This document shows, piece after piece, positions 42,667 to 56,548 of a DNA stretch of 64,000 bases. Location: positions 1,984,001-2,048,000 of the forward strand of contig NZ_MPZS01000001.1 in assembly GCF_002020135.1 (NCBI RefSeq). Reading direction: 5' to 3'. The position numbers and the translations under genes are program-made. Source of the stretch: Thioclava marina. GTDB lineage: Bacteria; Pseudomonadota; Alphaproteobacteria; Rhodobacterales; Rhodobacteraceae. Numbering within the stretch: position 1 is the stretch's first letter; each line of letters begins with the position of its first letter. Under the pieces are notes generated by a model that saw nothing but the letters and a program-made list of their open reading frames with translations, was not told the DNA's origin and ran no database searches.

Positions 42667-45194
42667 GCGATACTGACGGCAAAAAGACTCTCGGACTGGG
42701 CGGCGGGCGCCCCGGGCAGGTGAAGCAAAGCTTCTCGCACGGGCGTACCAAGAACGTCGTGGTCGAGACGAAAGGCAAGAAGCGGGTGCTGAACAAGCCG
42801 GCGGCAGGCGGAGCCGGCAAGACTGCGGGCGGCAAGCCGGCTGGTGGCGACCCGTCGAAACGCCCCGCCGGGATCTCGGACGCCGAGATGGAGCGTCGCC
42901 TGAAGGCCCTTCAGGCCGCCAAGGCGCGCGAAGTCGAAGAGGCCGCTGCCCGCGTTGCCGAGGAAAAGGCGCGCGAGGAAGAACGTGAGCGTCGCCGCGC
43001 CGAGGCCGAGGCCAAGGAGCGCGAAGAGCGCGAGCGCGAAGCCGCGCTCAAGGCGAAGGCAGAAGAGGACGAGCGCAAGAAGCGCGAGGCCGAACTTCGC
43101 GACAAGAAAAAAGAAGAGATCCGCAAGGCGGGCCCCAAGAAAGACGAGCCGGTCGATCAGGCCGCCGTCGAGGCCGCTGCGGCGCGCGCCGAGACCAAGG
43201 GCGTTTCCGCCTCGGGTCCGCGCAAGACCGACCGCGAGCGCGACACCCGCGCACCCGAGCGTGACACCCGTGGCGGCAAGGGCCGTGACGATGGCAACCG
43301 CCGCTCGGGCAAGCTGTCGCTGAGCGATGCGCTCTCGGGCGGCGAAGGCCGCCAGCGCTCGCTCGCCGCGATGAAGCGCAAGCAGGAACGCGCGCGCCAG
43401 AAGGCGATGGGCGGGTCCAGCCGTGCCGAGAAGCAGAGCCGCGAAGTTCAGCTTCCCGAAACCATCATGGTCTCGGAACTGGCCAACCGTATGGCCGAAC
43501 GCGGCGCGGACGTGGTCAAGACGCTGATGAAGATGGGCATGATGGTCACGGCCAACCAGACCATCGACGCCGACACCGCCGAGCTTGTGATCGAGGAATT
43601 CGGCCACAAGGCAGTGCGCGTTTCGGATGCGGACGTGGAACAGGTGATCGACACCGTCAAGGACAAGGCTGAAGACCTCCAGCCGCGCCCGCCGATCGTG
43701 ACGATCATGGGGCACGTCGACCACGGCAAGACCTCGCTGCTCGACGCGATCCGTCATGCCAATGTCGTTTCGGGCGAAGCGGGCGGCATCACGCAGCATA
43801 TCGGGGCCTACCAGGTCACCACCGAGAGCGGCGCGGTTCTGACTTTCCTCGACACGCCCGGCCACGCGGCCTTCACCTCGATGCGTGCGCGCGGCGCCAA
43901 CGTGACGGATATCGTCGTGCTGGTGGTCGCGGCGGACGACTCGGTGATGCCGCAGACGATCGAAGCCATCAACCATGCCAAGGCCGCGAAAGTGCCGATG
44001 ATCGTGGCGATCAACAAATGCGACAAGCCCGATGCGAACCCGCAGAAGGTCCGTACCGAGCTGCTCCAGCACGAAGTCGTCGTCGAAGAGATGTCGGGCG
44101 ACGTGCAGGACGTGGAAGTTTCGGCCAAGACCGGCAAGGGACTCGACGAACTGCTCGAGGCGATTGCGCTTCAGGCCGAGATCCTCGAGCTTCAGGCCAA
44201 CCCCGATCGTGCCGCGCAAGGCGCTGTGATCGAGGCCAAGCTCGATGTGGGTCGTGGTCCGGTCGCGACGGTTCTCGTGCAGCACGGCACGCTCAAGCGC
44301 GGCGATATCTTCGTCGTGGGCGAGCAGTGGGGTAAGGTCCGCGCGCTGATCAACGACAAGGGCGACCGCGTCGATGAGGCCGGCCCGTCGGTTCCGGTCG
44401 AGGTGCTCGGCCTGAACGGCACGCCCGAGGCCGGTGACGTGCTCAACGTCGTCGAGACCGAGGCTCAGGCCCGCGAGATCGCCGATTACCGTGAGCAGGC
44501 CGCCAAGGACAAACGCGCTGCCGCTGGTGCCGCGACGACGCTTGAGCAGCTTATGGCGAAGGCCAAGGCCGACGAGAGCGTGTCCGAGCTTCAGGTCATC
44601 GTGAAGGCCGATGTGCAGGGCTCGACCGAAGCGATCGTTCAGGCGCTCGAGAAGGTCGGCAACGAGGAAGTCCGCGTTCGCGTGATTCATTCGGGCGTCG
44701 GTGCGATCACCGAGTCCGATATCACGCTGGCCGAGGCCTCGAACGCGCCGGTCATCGGCTTCAACGTGCGTGCGAATGCGCCTGCGCGTAACGCCGCGAA
44801 CCAGAAGGGCGTCGAGATCCGTTACTACTCGATCATCTATGATCTGGTGGACGATATCAAAGCCGCCGCTTCGGGCCTCCTGTCGGCCGAGATCCGCGAG
44901 AACTTCATCGGCTATGCCGAGATCAAGGAAGTCTTCAAGGTCACCGGCGTCGGCAAGGTCGCGGGCTGTCTCGTCACCGAGGGTGTCGCCCGCCGTTCGG
45001 CCGGTGTGCGCCTGCTGCGCGACAACGTGGTCATCCACGAAGGCACGCTCAAGACGCTCAAGCGCTTCAAGGACGAGGTCAAGGAAGTGCAGTCGGGCCA
45101 GGAATGCGGCATGGCCTTCGAGAATTACGACGATATCCGCCCCGGCGATGTCATCGAGATCTTCGAGCGCGAAGAGGTCGAGCGTTCGCTCTGA
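42663..45194 (+). CDS. infB: Translation initiation factor IF-2
   Basis: GTPase of 843 residues that places initiator tRNA on the 30S subunit. An N-terminal region of about 260 residues is highly charged, with a long Glu/Arg/Lys/Ala helix (about residues 75-165) and Arg/Asp-rich linkers. The IF2_N segment follows ([20 protein letters not shown]). The G domain starts near 345: [12 protein letters not shown] (G1), DTPGHAAF (G3), NKCDKP (G4). Domains II-IV complete the protein, with a clear C-terminal [15 protein letters not shown]. The start is coupled to ylxR (ATGA). Confidence 0.97.
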   Translation: MSDTDGKKTLGLGGGRPGQVKQSFSHGRTKNVVVETKGKKRVLNKPAAGGAGKTAGGKPAGGDPSKRPAGISDAEMERRLKALQAAKAREVEEAAARVAEEKAREEERERRRAEAEAKEREEREREAALKAKAEEDERKKREAELRDKKKEEIRKAGPKKDEPVDQAAVEAAAARAETKGVSASGPRKTDRERDTRAPERDTRGGKGRDDGNRRSGKLSLSDALSGGEGRQRSLAAMKRKQERARQKAMGGSSRAEKQSREVQLPETIMVSELANRMAERGADVVKTLMKMGMMVTANQTIDADTAELVIEEFGHKAVRVSDADVEQVIDTVKDKAEDLQPRPPIVTIMGHVDHGKTSLLDAIRHANVVSGEAGGITQHIGAYQVTTESGAVLTFLDTPGHAAFTSMRARGANVTDIVVLVVAADDSVMPQTIEAINHAKAAKVPMIVAINKCDKPDANPQKVRTELLQHEVVVEEMSGDVQDVEVSAKTGKGLDELLEAIALQAEILELQANPDRAAQGAVIEAKLDVGRGPVATVLVQHGTLKRGDIFVVGEQWGKVRALINDKGDRVDEAGPSVPVEVLGLNGTPEAGDVLNVVETEAQAREIADYREQAAKDKRAAAGAATTLEQLMAKAKADESVSELQVIVKADVQGSTEAIVQALEKVGNEEVRVRVIHSGVGAITESDITLAEASNAPVIGFNVRANAPARNAANQKGVEIRYYSIIYDLVDDIKAAASGLLSAEIRENFIGYAEIKEVFKVTGVGKVAGCLVTEGVARRSAGVRLLRDNVVIHEGTLKTLKRFKDEVKEVQSGQECGMAFENYDDIRPGDVIEIFEREEVERSL

Positions 45195-45216
45195 CCCTTG
45201 TGGCGAGAGAAATGAA

Positions 45217-45247
45217 AACGGGGGCCTTCGGGCCCCCGTTCTTGTTT
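45217..45247 (+). terminator. infB operon terminator
   Basis: A 10-bp perfect stem (AACGGGGGCC with GGCCCCCGTT, loop TTCG), followed by CTTGTTT, 22 bases after infB. It also lies behind the convergent 42-codon gene and may serve both. Confidence 0.88.
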
Positions 45248-45287
45248 GGCAGCAGAATTCGGTTCGGTCTTGCCGCGCCGGGGCAGA

Positions 45288-45416
45288 TCAGGCGCTGACG
45301 GGACGACCCGCGAAGAGCGAATCGCCCACGCGAACGAGGATACGCCCACAGTCCAGTTGACGCTCGAAGACGCCCTGGATCGAGACGCTGCTGCCGATCA
45401 GAATGGTTCTGAGCAT
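45288..45416 (-). CDS. 42-aa small protein of unknown function
   Basis: Open frame of 42 codons. The protein begins MLRTILIGSSVSIQGVFERQ, continues LDCGRILVRVGDS and ends LFAGRPVSA. The ATG is preceded by an unusually strong ribosome binding site (GGGAGGTGGG, then AAAA) with proper spacing. The frame shows strong third-position GC bias. The alternation of hydrophobic and polar residues suggests a compact beta-sheet protein. It is convergent with infB, sharing the terminator region, and separate from mutT (127-base gap with a hairpin). I believe short proteins like this occur in other Rhodobacterales, but I cannot confirm it here. There is no signal peptide or membrane helix. Confidence 0.68.
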   Translation of the reverse strand: MLRTILIGSSVSIQGVFERQLDCGRILVRVGDSLFAGRPVSA

Positions 45417-45478
45417 TTTTCCCACCTCCCTATGGCGGGAGATTAAACCTCAAGCCCTTTACGAAACGCAAATGCAAT

Positions 45479-45497
45479 AAACCGGTTTTTCCGGTTT
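45479..45497 (-). terminator. Possible terminator after mutT
   Basis: A 7-bp stem (AAACCGG with CCGGTTT, 5-base loop), 46 bases beyond the mutT stop. On the minus strand it is followed by only a short T-run. It separates mutT from the 42-codon gene. Confidence 0.4.
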
Positions 45498-45543
45498 TGT
45501 GGGCATTCAGGGGGAGTTTCCGCCCAAACCGCGAGCGGACAGG

Positions 45544-45942
45544 TCAGAGCCAGTCGCGCAGGATCGGAATCAGGGGGATGTCGGCTGGCGGCATCGGGTA
45601 GTCGCGCAGATCTTTCGCGCGGGCCCAGGTGAGGGTCTGGCCCTCTTGCGGAACCAGAGTCCCTTCCCATTTCCGGCAGGCAAAGAGTGGCATCAGCAGG
45701 TGGAAATCGTCATAGGCGTGGCTTGCGAAGGTCAGCGGCGCGAGGCAGCTCTCATGGGTGCGGATACCGAGTTCCTCGTCGAGCTCACGGATCAACGCGG
45801 CCTCAGGGGTTTCACCGGGTTCCACCTTGCCGCCGGGAAACTCCCAAAGACCTGCCATCGACTTTCCTTCCGGGCGCTGTGCAAGAAGCACGCGCCCGTC
45901 CACGTCGATCAGCGCGACCGCCGAAACCAGAACCACCTTCAC
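45544..45942 (-). CDS. mutT: 8-oxo-dGTP diphosphatase MutT
   Basis: NUDIX hydrolase of 132 residues that cleans 8-oxo-dGTP from the nucleotide pool. The box is FPGGKVEPGETPEAALIREL followed by DEELGI (complete). The lead-in LLAQRPEGKSMAGLWEFPGG is characteristic of MutT. It starts with GTG, which overlaps the argJ stop as GTGA, so it is translationally coupled to argJ in ppiC-argJ-mutT. No PRPP-like or thiamine-phosphate fusion domain is present. Confidence 0.93.
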   Translation of the reverse strand: MKVVLVSAVALIDVDGRVLLAQRPEGKSMAGLWEFPGGKVEPGETPEAALIRELDEELGIRTHESCLAPLTFASHAYDDFHLLMPLFACRKWEGTLVPQEGQTLTWARAKDLRDYPMPPADIPLIPILRDWL

Positions 45943-47303
45943 GAACGGTAATCCGCGTTGATGTCGATGTAGCGATGGGTCAGATCGCAGGTCCAGACGG
46001 ATTTCGATGCGCGGCCCAGCCCCAGATCGACGCCAATCACCAGTTCCGGATTCTTCATGTAGGCGCTTGCCTTTTCTTCGGAATAATCCGGCACGCGCCA
46101 GCCCTTCTCGGCCAGCACCATATGCCCGAACGAGATCGTCAGCTTGTCGCGATCCGCCTTGGCGCCGGACTTGCCGATGGCAGCCACGACGCGGCCCCAG
46201 TTTGCGTCCTCGCCCGCGATCGCGGTCTTCACCAGCGGCGAGTTCGCCACCGCCATCGCGACCTTGTGGGCATCCTCGGCCGAGGCGGCGCGGGTCACGC
46301 GGATCTCGACGAACTTGGTGGCGCCTTCGCCATCCTTCACGACCTGATGGGCGAGATCCATCATCACCGCGCGAAGACCGGCCTCGAAATCCTTCGCGAC
46401 CTGACTGCGCAGATCGGAAATCTCGGCGGCTTCGGATTGCCCCGTTGCGGCCACGATGAGCGCGTCCGAGGTCGAAGTGTCGCTATCCACGGTGATCGCG
46501 TTGAACGTGTCCTCCACCTGGCGCGAGAGCATCCGTTGCAGCCGCGCGGGCGTGATCTTTGCGTCGGTGAAGATATAGACCAGCATCGTCGCCATGTTGG
46601 GCGCGATCATCCCCGAGCCCTTGGCGATCCCGGCGATCTTGATTTCGCCGCCCTCGCCCTGAACGGTCGCGCAGGCGCCTTTCGGATAGGTGTCGGTCGT
46701 CATGATCGCGCGTGCGGCATCCTCGATTCCGGCGGGCGACAGGCGCTCGGCCAGAGTGTCGATCGCGAGGATGATCTTCTCATAGGGCAGGGGTTCGCCA
46801 ATCACCCCGGTCGAAGAGGAAAATACACGGCTCGCAGGCAGATCGAGCGCCTTCGCGACGCCTTCGGTCACAAGGTCCACGGCTTTCTGGCCAAGCTTGC
46901 CCGTAAAGGCATTCGCATTGCCCGAATTGACGATGATCGCGGCGCCGGCGCCTTGCGGCACACGTATTTTCAGCTTTTCCTGACAATCCAGAACGCAAGC
47001 CGCCCGGGTCGAGGAGGTGGTGAAAACGCCCGCGATCGAAGATCCCGGAGCGACCTTGGCCAGCATCACATCGGTGCGGCCCGCATATTTCACCCCCGCC
47101 GCGGCGGAGGCGAATTCAACACCGGCAATCTGCGGCATCGCGGGGAAGGCCTCTGGCGCGAGCGGCGAGACCGTCACGGCCTTCGTCTTGATCGGGGCGG
47201 GCGCGGAGGTGGCGAGATCGGACTTCAGCGCCTTTACCTTGGCGCGCAGCTTTTTGACCTTGGTCTTGAGCTCTTTGTCGTCCTTCGATTTCTTCTTGGC
47301 CAT
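45939..47303 (-). CDS. argJ: Bifunctional ornithine acetyltransferase / N-acetylglutamate synthase
   Basis: Ntn-like autoprocessing enzyme of 454 residues that recycles the acetyl group in arginine synthesis. The cleavage and nucleophile threonine is in PNMATMLVYIFTDA, and the oxyanion pair is in SSTGVIGEPLP. The family is usually about 405-415 residues. Here an extra N-terminal stretch of about 45 residues is very rich in lysine (KKKSKDDKELKTKVKKLR and onward), followed by a short Ala/Pro linker before the usual SPLAPEAFPAMPQI. The start at 47303 has GAGGCGG ahead of it. It lies 19 bases after the PPIase gene and overlaps mutT. Confidence 0.95.
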   Translation of the reverse strand: MAKKKSKDDKELKTKVKKLRAKVKALKSDLATSAPAPIKTKAVTVSPLAPEAFPAMPQIAGVEFASAAAGVKYAGRTDVMLAKVAPGSSIAGVFTTSSTRAACVLDCQEKLKIRVPQGAGAAIIVNSGNANAFTGKLGQKAVDLVTEGVAKALDLPASRVFSSSTGVIGEPLPYEKIILAIDTLAERLSPAGIEDAARAIMTTDTYPKGACATVQGEGGEIKIAGIAKGSGMIAPNMATMLVYIFTDAKITPARLQRMLSRQVEDTFNAITVDSDTSTSDALIVAATGQSEAAEISDLRSQVAKDFEAGLRAVMMDLAHQVVKDGEGATKFVEIRVTRAASAEDAHKVAMAVANSPLVKTAIAGEDANWGRVVAAIGKSGAKADRDKLTISFGHMVLAEKGWRVPDYSEEKASAYMKNPELVIGVDLGLGRASKSVWTCDLTHRYIDINADYRS

Positions 47304-47322
47304 CGCGCCCGCCTCTTGTCGA

Positions 47323-48234
47323 TCAGTTGCTTCCGAGGATGGACTGATCCTTGAGAATGGACGGATCAATCCCGTCGGTCATCTTCTCGATTTTCGCGCC
47401 GTCCACAACATCCTTCACGCGCTTTTCCACCGCAGCCTGACGGATATCGCCTTCGAGCTCGTCGCGCACATCCGCGAGCTTGGGCGCATCGACGAGCTTG
47501 GTGCCGATCAGCTTGATCACGTGCCAGCCATATTGCGTCTGGACCGGGCCGACGATCTCGCCATCCTTCATGCCCGCCACCGCATCCGCGAAGGGCTTCA
47601 CCATCGCGTCAAGCTTGAACCAGCCCAGATCGCCGCCATTGGCCGCCGTGCCGTCGAAGGAGTTCTTCTTGGCCTCTTCCGCGAAATCGGCCCCGCCATC
47701 GATCTCGGCCTTGATCTTCTCGGCCTCTTCCTTGGTTTTCACGATGATGTGCGCCGCGTGATATTCCTTGGTCGGTTCGGCCTTGGCGTATTTCGCGTCA
47801 TATTCCTGCTGCACCGCCTCGTCCGTCACGGCCTTATCCGCGGTGTAGTTGAGCATCGCCCCGGACAGGTAGGCCCGTTTCTGAACCTCGAGCGCGATCT
47901 TGTCGCGCTGGGTGATGCGCTTTTCCTCGAGCTGGGCGAGTGCGGTCTGTTGGATCAGCTGCTCGAGAATGCCGTTGAAAAGCTTGTCATCCGCGAGCGA
48001 CTTGTATTGCGCGGGCAGCCCGTCGCGTACCGTCTGCATCATGCCCAGCGTAATATCCTGACCGTTCACGGTCGCCACGACGGTATCGGCGGTCAGATCG
48101 GGGCGCGGCTTGGCGGCTGTCTCGGCCTGGGTCGCATCGGCGGGTGCCGCCGTCTTCGCGTCCTCGGCCATCGCGGCCCCCGAGACCATCGCGAGAACCG
48201 CGACGCTTGCGAGAAGTTGGGTCAGTTTCGGCAT
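47323..48234 (-). CDS. Periplasmic peptidyl-prolyl isomerase, parvulin/SurA type
   Basis: Folding factor of 303 residues with a Sec signal peptide ([17 protein letters not shown], cut before EDAK). The N-terminal region is SurA_N-like ([18 protein letters not shown]). One parvulin domain spans about residues 155-250: [49 protein letters not shown]. It acts on exported or outer-membrane proteins. A GTG three codons earlier could also be the start. It heads ppiC-argJ-mutT and diverges from secA, a sensible pairing of export functions. Confidence 0.9.
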   Translation of the reverse strand: MPKLTQLLASVAVLAMVSGAAMAEDAKTAAPADATQAETAAKPRPDLTADTVVATVNGQDITLGMMQTVRDGLPAQYKSLADDKLFNGILEQLIQQTALAQLEEKRITQRDKIALEVQKRAYLSGAMLNYTADKAVTDEAVQQEYDAKYAKAEPTKEYHAAHIIVKTKEEAEKIKAEIDGGADFAEEAKKNSFDGTAANGGDLGWFKLDAMVKPFADAVAGMKDGEIVGPVQTQYGWHVIKLIGTKLVDAPKLADVRDELEGDIRQAAVEKRVKDVVDGAKIEKMTDGIDPSILKDQSILGSN

Positions 48235-48271
48235 CCTTGCCACTCCCTTTGGGCCGCGTCTTCTGGCGGCG

Positions 48272-48300
48272 TTGACACTCTGGCAGTCGCCCCTTACATC
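48272..48300 (+). promoter_or_regulatory. Possible sigma-70 promoter for secA
   Basis: Perfect TTGACA (48272-48277), 17-base spacer, then TACATC (48295-48300), 115 bases before the secA ATG in the divergent gap with the PPIase gene. Confidence 0.5.
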
Positions 48301-48415
48301 GCCAAGGGTCTGTAAGAGCCGTTTCAGCCTTGTTTCGCTCGCTCTTCTAGGCAGCCAAACCCCTCGCAGCAAGGCGTCGGGAATAACGATCTGGTCAGCT
48401 ACCCTCGGAGATTAC

Positions 48416-51127
<2,712 letters not shown>

Positions 51128-51142
51128 CGAAATACGGCAAAG

Positions 51143-51166
51143 AAAAGGCGGCGAGGGCCGCCTTTT
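51143..51166 (+). terminator. secA terminator
   Basis: A 10-bp perfect stem (AAAAGGCGGC with GCCGCCTTTT, 4-base loop), 15 bases after the secA stop, with a T-run in the 3' arm. Confidence 0.85.
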
Positions 51167-51311
51167 CCATATCTAGTCGAAATTCAATAGAGATTTCACA
51201 ATATTTGCGAAACGCTCAACCTTAGCGTGCCGCAAAGTTTTCTCAATTCGCGCCCAGCTTCGCCGCTTTCCCCCATTAATTCTCCGGAAAGTAAGTCTGC
51301 CGGAGGCCTTG

Positions 51312-52376
51312 ATGCGCAATATCCGCAAGATATCCATGATCGGCGCGACCTTCCTGCTCGCAGCCGCGACTGGCCATGTCATGCAGACCGTTGGGCCTTC
51401 GCCTGCGCTCGATACCGACTACATCGCGCCGATGATGCCGATCGCTGATTGGCAGGACCGGATTGCGCCGCGCCTGCCCAAGCCGATGTTGAAGCCGCCG
51501 ATCGCGCGCGTGCAGCTCATCAGCCAGACCGTCCTGCGCAATCCTCCGAGCCGCAACATCGTGCGCGACACGGGCGTGGGGATGATCCCCACCATGGCGA
51601 GCGCCATGGGAGACGGCTTTGCCATGCCGCGCACCCTGCCGCAGATGAACGCGCCTGAGAGCGCCGCCTCCCCAGCGCCGGGGTTTGCAGAAAAAGGCGC
51701 GAGCCTGCCCGATTGCGCACCCGCGCAGCTGAGCGCGGATGCGAGCGGGGCGGGCCTGTTGCGCGTCACTCTTACCGCCCCCTGCCAGCGCAATTCCGAA
51801 ATCGTGCTTCATGATGGCAAGCTGATGCTCGAAGGGCGGACCGACGGACGTGGGAACTGGTCCGAGATGCTGCCCGTTCTCGATGCGCAGGCGGAACTGA
51901 CGGTCTTCGCGCATGGTGAACGCATCGCGCGGAACAGCGTCTCCGTCGCCGGCATCGATCGCGTCAACCGCGCGATCCTGATCAGCGCGCAAGGCGACGA
52001 GATGCATCTCAACGCCTATGAGAATGGCGCCGGGTTTGACGAGGCGGGGCATGTCAGTATCGCCACGCCGCGCACCTATGATACGCCCAAGGGCGGGTAC
52101 ATGGCGCAGTTCCAGACGGTCGATGGCAAGCAGGTCGAAATCTATACCGCGCCATCGGATCTGACGGAGGTCGGGCTCGAGCTCGATATCGCGCTCAATG
52201 AAGATAACTGCGGCAAGACCGTGACAGGGTCTGTTTGGAATGTGGTCGGCGGTCGGGCGCATCCCGAGACGCCTCTCGAGATCGACCTGCCGAGCTGCCC
52301 GGCCGATGGCGGGGCGGTCGTGTTGTCGTTGCCCGGTTTCGCCAATCAGATGGCCGCGAACGCCGCCACTCAGTAA
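51312..52376 (+). CDS. Exported protein of unknown function downstream of secA
   Basis: Protein of 354 residues. The ATG at 51312 follows GGAGG with good spacing (a TTG one codon earlier is too close). An N-terminal hydrophobic segment (ISMIGATFLLAAATGHVM) may be a signal peptide or anchor. A Pro/Met-rich linker runs to about residue 125. The rest (about 130-345) looks beta-rich, with paired cysteines (CAPAQ, CQRNSE, NCGKTV, SCPADG) that could form disulfides. Segments such as LHDGKLMLEGRTDGRGNW and MHLNAYENGAGF read like structured beta repeats. Similar proteins next to secA in related genomes have, I recall, been labelled translocase with no evidence. I assign no function. The last 7 bases overlap convergent radC. 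Confidence 0.72.
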   Translation: MRNIRKISMIGATFLLAAATGHVMQTVGPSPALDTDYIAPMMPIADWQDRIAPRLPKPMLKPPIARVQLISQTVLRNPPSRNIVRDTGVGMIPTMASAMGDGFAMPRTLPQMNAPESAASPAPGFAEKGASLPDCAPAQLSADASGAGLLRVTLTAPCQRNSEIVLHDGKLMLEGRTDGRGNWSEMLPVLDAQAELTVFAHGERIARNSVSVAGIDRVNRAILISAQGDEMHLNAYENGAGFDEAGHVSIATPRTYDTPKGGYMAQFQTVDGKQVEIYTAPSDLTEVGLELDIALNEDNCGKTVTGSVWNVVGGRAHPETPLEIDLPSCPADGGAVVLSLPGFANQMAANAATQ

Positions 52377-53131
52377 AAGCCCTCTGCACGCAGGCTGACC
52401 TCGCGATCCTTACCCAGGATCAGATGGTCGTGCAGCACGATCCCGAACAGTTCGGCTGCCTGCGCAATCTGGCGGGTGATCACGATGTCAGCTTCTGATG
52501 GGGTAGGGTCGCCCGAGGGGTGGTTGTGCACCAAGATCAGCGCCGAGGCATTGGCCTCCAGCGCACGCTTGATCACCTCGCGCGGATAGACCGGCACATG
52601 ATCCACGGTGCCGCGACCCTGCTCCTCATCCGCGATCAGCCTGTTCTTTCGATCGAGCAACAGCAGGCGGAATTGCTCTGTCTCGGCATGGGACATGGAG
52701 GTGTGACAGTAATCGATAAGTGCCTCCCACGAGCTTAGCACCGGCCGCTGCATCACCTTGGAGCGCGCCAGTCGCTGCGAGGCGGCTTCGACGATCTTGA
52801 GCTCCTGGATCACGGCCTCGCCCACGCCGGTCACCTGGCGCAGACGCGCGGGCGGGGCAGAGACCACACGCCCGAAATCCCCGAAACTGTCGATCAGGCG
52901 ACGCGCGAGCGGTTTCACGTCTTGCCGGGGAATTGCGCGAAACAGCACGAGTTCGAGGAGTTCGTAATCCGGCATCGCCCGCGCGCCGCCCTCCATGAAC
53001 CGTTCCCGCAGACGTCGGCGGTGATCGATGAGGTAAGAGGGCTGCTTGCCCGGGGCCGCGACCGGCGTGGCGGCCTGAGCGCCAAACAGCGGCAGCGGGG
53101 ATTCTTGGCAGCTATGCGAGGTCTCGTCCAT
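52370..53131 (-). CDS. radC: RadC-family JAMM protein
   Basis: Protein of 253 residues with an N-terminal helix-hairpin-helix part (RLRQVTGVGEAVIQELK) and a C-terminal JAB1/MPN-type metalloprotease-like domain. The JAMM motif is ILVHNHPSGDPTPSEAD, with the H-x-H-x7-S-x2-D arrangement intact. The old DNA-repair label rests on a mutation later reassigned, so the real function is not settled. The gene is convergent with the secA-linked unknown gene (7-base overlap) and lies upstream of the dnaJ terminator. Confidence 0.9.
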   Translation of the reverse strand: MDETSHSCQESPLPLFGAQAATPVAAPGKQPSYLIDHRRRLRERFMEGGARAMPDYELLELVLFRAIPRQDVKPLARRLIDSFGDFGRVVSAPPARLRQVTGVGEAVIQELKIVEAASQRLARSKVMQRPVLSSWEALIDYCHTSMSHAETEQFRLLLLDRKNRLIADEEQGRGTVDHVPVYPREVIKRALEANASALILVHNHPSGDPTPSEADIVITRQIAQAAELFGIVLHDHLILGKDREVSLRAEGFY

Positions 53132-53192
53132 GCGGGCAGCATGGCCGATTCGCGATGAACAAAGGCTTAACCGGCACGGAATACGGGATATG

Positions 53193-53215
53193 AAAAAGGC
53201 GCCCGAAGGCGCCTT
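53193..53215 (-). terminator. dnaJ terminator
   Basis: An 8-bp stem (AAGGCGCC with GGCGCCTT, loop CGAA as written on plus). It begins 1 base beyond the dnaJ stop and has TTTTT on the minus-strand 3' side. Confidence 0.88.
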
Positions 53216-53216
53216 C

Positions 53217-54377
53217 TCATTGCGTCATGCCATCCCAGAAGTTCTTGACCTTCTTGAAGAAGCTCGCCCCTTCCGGGTTGTTCTCGGCCTCGATCTCCTG
53301 AAATTCCTTCAGGATCTCCTTTTGGCGCGCGGTCAGGTTCACCGGCGTCTCGACCGCGAGTTCGATGAACATGTCACCGACCCCGCCGCCGCGCAGCGCC
53401 GGCATGCCCTTGCCGCGCAGTCGCATCTGCCGGCCCGATTGACTGCCCGCCGGGATCTTCACGCGCGAGCGCCCGCCGTCGATCGTCGGCACCTCGACCT
53501 CGCCACCCAGGGCGGCCGTCGCCATGCTCACCGGCACGCGGCAATGCAGATCGGTGCCGTCGCGCTCGAAGATCTGGTGCGGCTGGACCTCGATGAAGAT
53601 ATAGAGATCGCCCGAGGGACCGCCGCGCAGACCCGCCTCGCCTTCGCCGGCGTGGCGGATGCGGGTGCCCGTCTCCACCCCCGGAGGGATGTTGACCTGA
53701 AGCTGGCGATCGGTCTCCACCCGGCCTGCGCCATGGCAGACCTTGCAGGGGTTCTTGACCACCTGGCCCTGGCCACCACAGGTCGGGCAGGTCCGCTCGA
53801 CGGTGAAGAAGCCGTTTTGCGCGCGCACCTTGCCCAACCCCGAACAGGTCGGACAGGTTTGCGGTTCTGCCCCGCCTTCGGCACCGGTGCCGTTACAGGC
53901 GGTACAGGCCGCCGAGGACGGCACGTTGATCGTCTTCTGGGTGCCCTTGAACGCCTCTTCAAGCGTGACGCGCAGATTGTAGCGCAGATCCGAGCCGCGT
54001 TGCGCACGCGAGCGCGGATTGCCACCACCACGGCCACCCATGAAGTCGCCGAACAGATCCTCGAACACATCCGAGAAGGCCGAGGCGAAGTCGCCCTGAC
54101 CCGGACCGCCGCCGAAACCGCCACCGGGCCGCGGGCCGCCGCCCATGCCACCCTCGAAGGCCGCGTGACCGAAGCGGTCATAGGCTGCCTTCTTCTCGGG
54201 ATCCTTCAGAACGTCGTAAGCCTCGTTCGCTTCCTTGAACTGGGACTCGGCATCGGGATTGTCGGAGTTGCGGTCGGGATGGAGTTCCTTGGCCTTCTTG
54301 CGATAGGCCTTCTTGATCTCTTCGGCCGAGGCGCCCTTGGCGATTCCCAGAACGTCGTAATAGTCACGTTTTGCCAT
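53217..54377 (-). CDS. dnaJ: Chaperone DnaJ
   Basis: Hsp40 co-chaperone of DnaK, 386 residues. The J domain (1-70) has the catalytic HPD in [12 protein letters not shown] Gly/Phe-rich linker spans about residues 75-115. Four zinc-binding C-x2-C-x-G-x-G repeats follow: [31 protein letters not shown] and [10 protein letters not shown], spanning about residues 145-215. Two C-terminal substrate-binding domains end it. It is downstream of dnaK with a 75-base gap holding a hairpin, and is followed at once by a terminator. Confidence 0.97.
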   Translation of the reverse strand: MAKRDYYDVLGIAKGASAEEIKKAYRKKAKELHPDRNSDNPDAESQFKEANEAYDVLKDPEKKAAYDRFGHAAFEGGMGGGPRPGGGFGGGPGQGDFASAFSDVFEDLFGDFMGGRGGGNPRSRAQRGSDLRYNLRVTLEEAFKGTQKTINVPSSAACTACNGTGAEGGAEPQTCPTCSGLGKVRAQNGFFTVERTCPTCGGQGQVVKNPCKVCHGAGRVETDRQLQVNIPPGVETGTRIRHAGEGEAGLRGGPSGDLYIFIEVQPHQIFERDGTDLHCRVPVSMATAALGGEVEVPTIDGGRSRVKIPAGSQSGRQMRLRGKGMPALRGGGVGDMFIELAVETPVNLTARQKEILKEFQEIEAENNPEGASFFKKVKNFWDGMTQ

Positions 54378-54407
54378 TGGCTACCCCTCTTGGGGGAACA
54401 TGGGAAC

Positions 54408-54432
54408 GGGCCCGCCTAGATTCGGCAGGCCC
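54408..54432 (-). other. Intergenic hairpin between dnaK and dnaJ
   Basis: In the mRNA GGGCCUGCC pairs with GGCGGGCCC (9 bp, one G-U, 7-base loop), with no U-run after it. It probably sets a higher level of dnaK than dnaJ by processing or partial attenuation. Confidence 0.5.
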
Positions 54433-54452
54433 GCCCGACGTTCCGCGCGCAA

Positions 54453-56366
<1,914 letters not shown>

Positions 56367-56487
56367 GATGTTACCTCTCTTGGCGATATGGCGGGGTGCG
56401 GGTCCAATCAGGCCCCCGGCCCCTATCCCTTGGGTTTCGGTTTCATGTCCTGCCGGAGGACGCTGTGGTCCGCGACCGGCTTCGAAG

Positions 56488-56519
56488 CGTATATAAGGAG
56501 GGCCAAATCGGCCTGCAAG
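56488..56519 (-). promoter_or_regulatory. RpoH (sigma-32) type heat-shock promoter for dnaK
   Basis: On the minus strand CTTG (56519-56516), 18 bases, then CTTATATACG (56497-56488), a full match to CTTG-N17/18-CYTATNTNNG. The transcript would carry a leader of about 115 bases before dnaK. Confidence 0.78.
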
Positions 56520-56548
56520 AAGGCTCCCCCGAGGAAGATTGCGAGAAA

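Noticed and set aside
42507-45038. Minus-strand open frame of over 800 codons opposite infB
   Set aside because: The translation is Asp/His/Arg/Leu-rich with no family motif, mirrored from the infB codon pattern.
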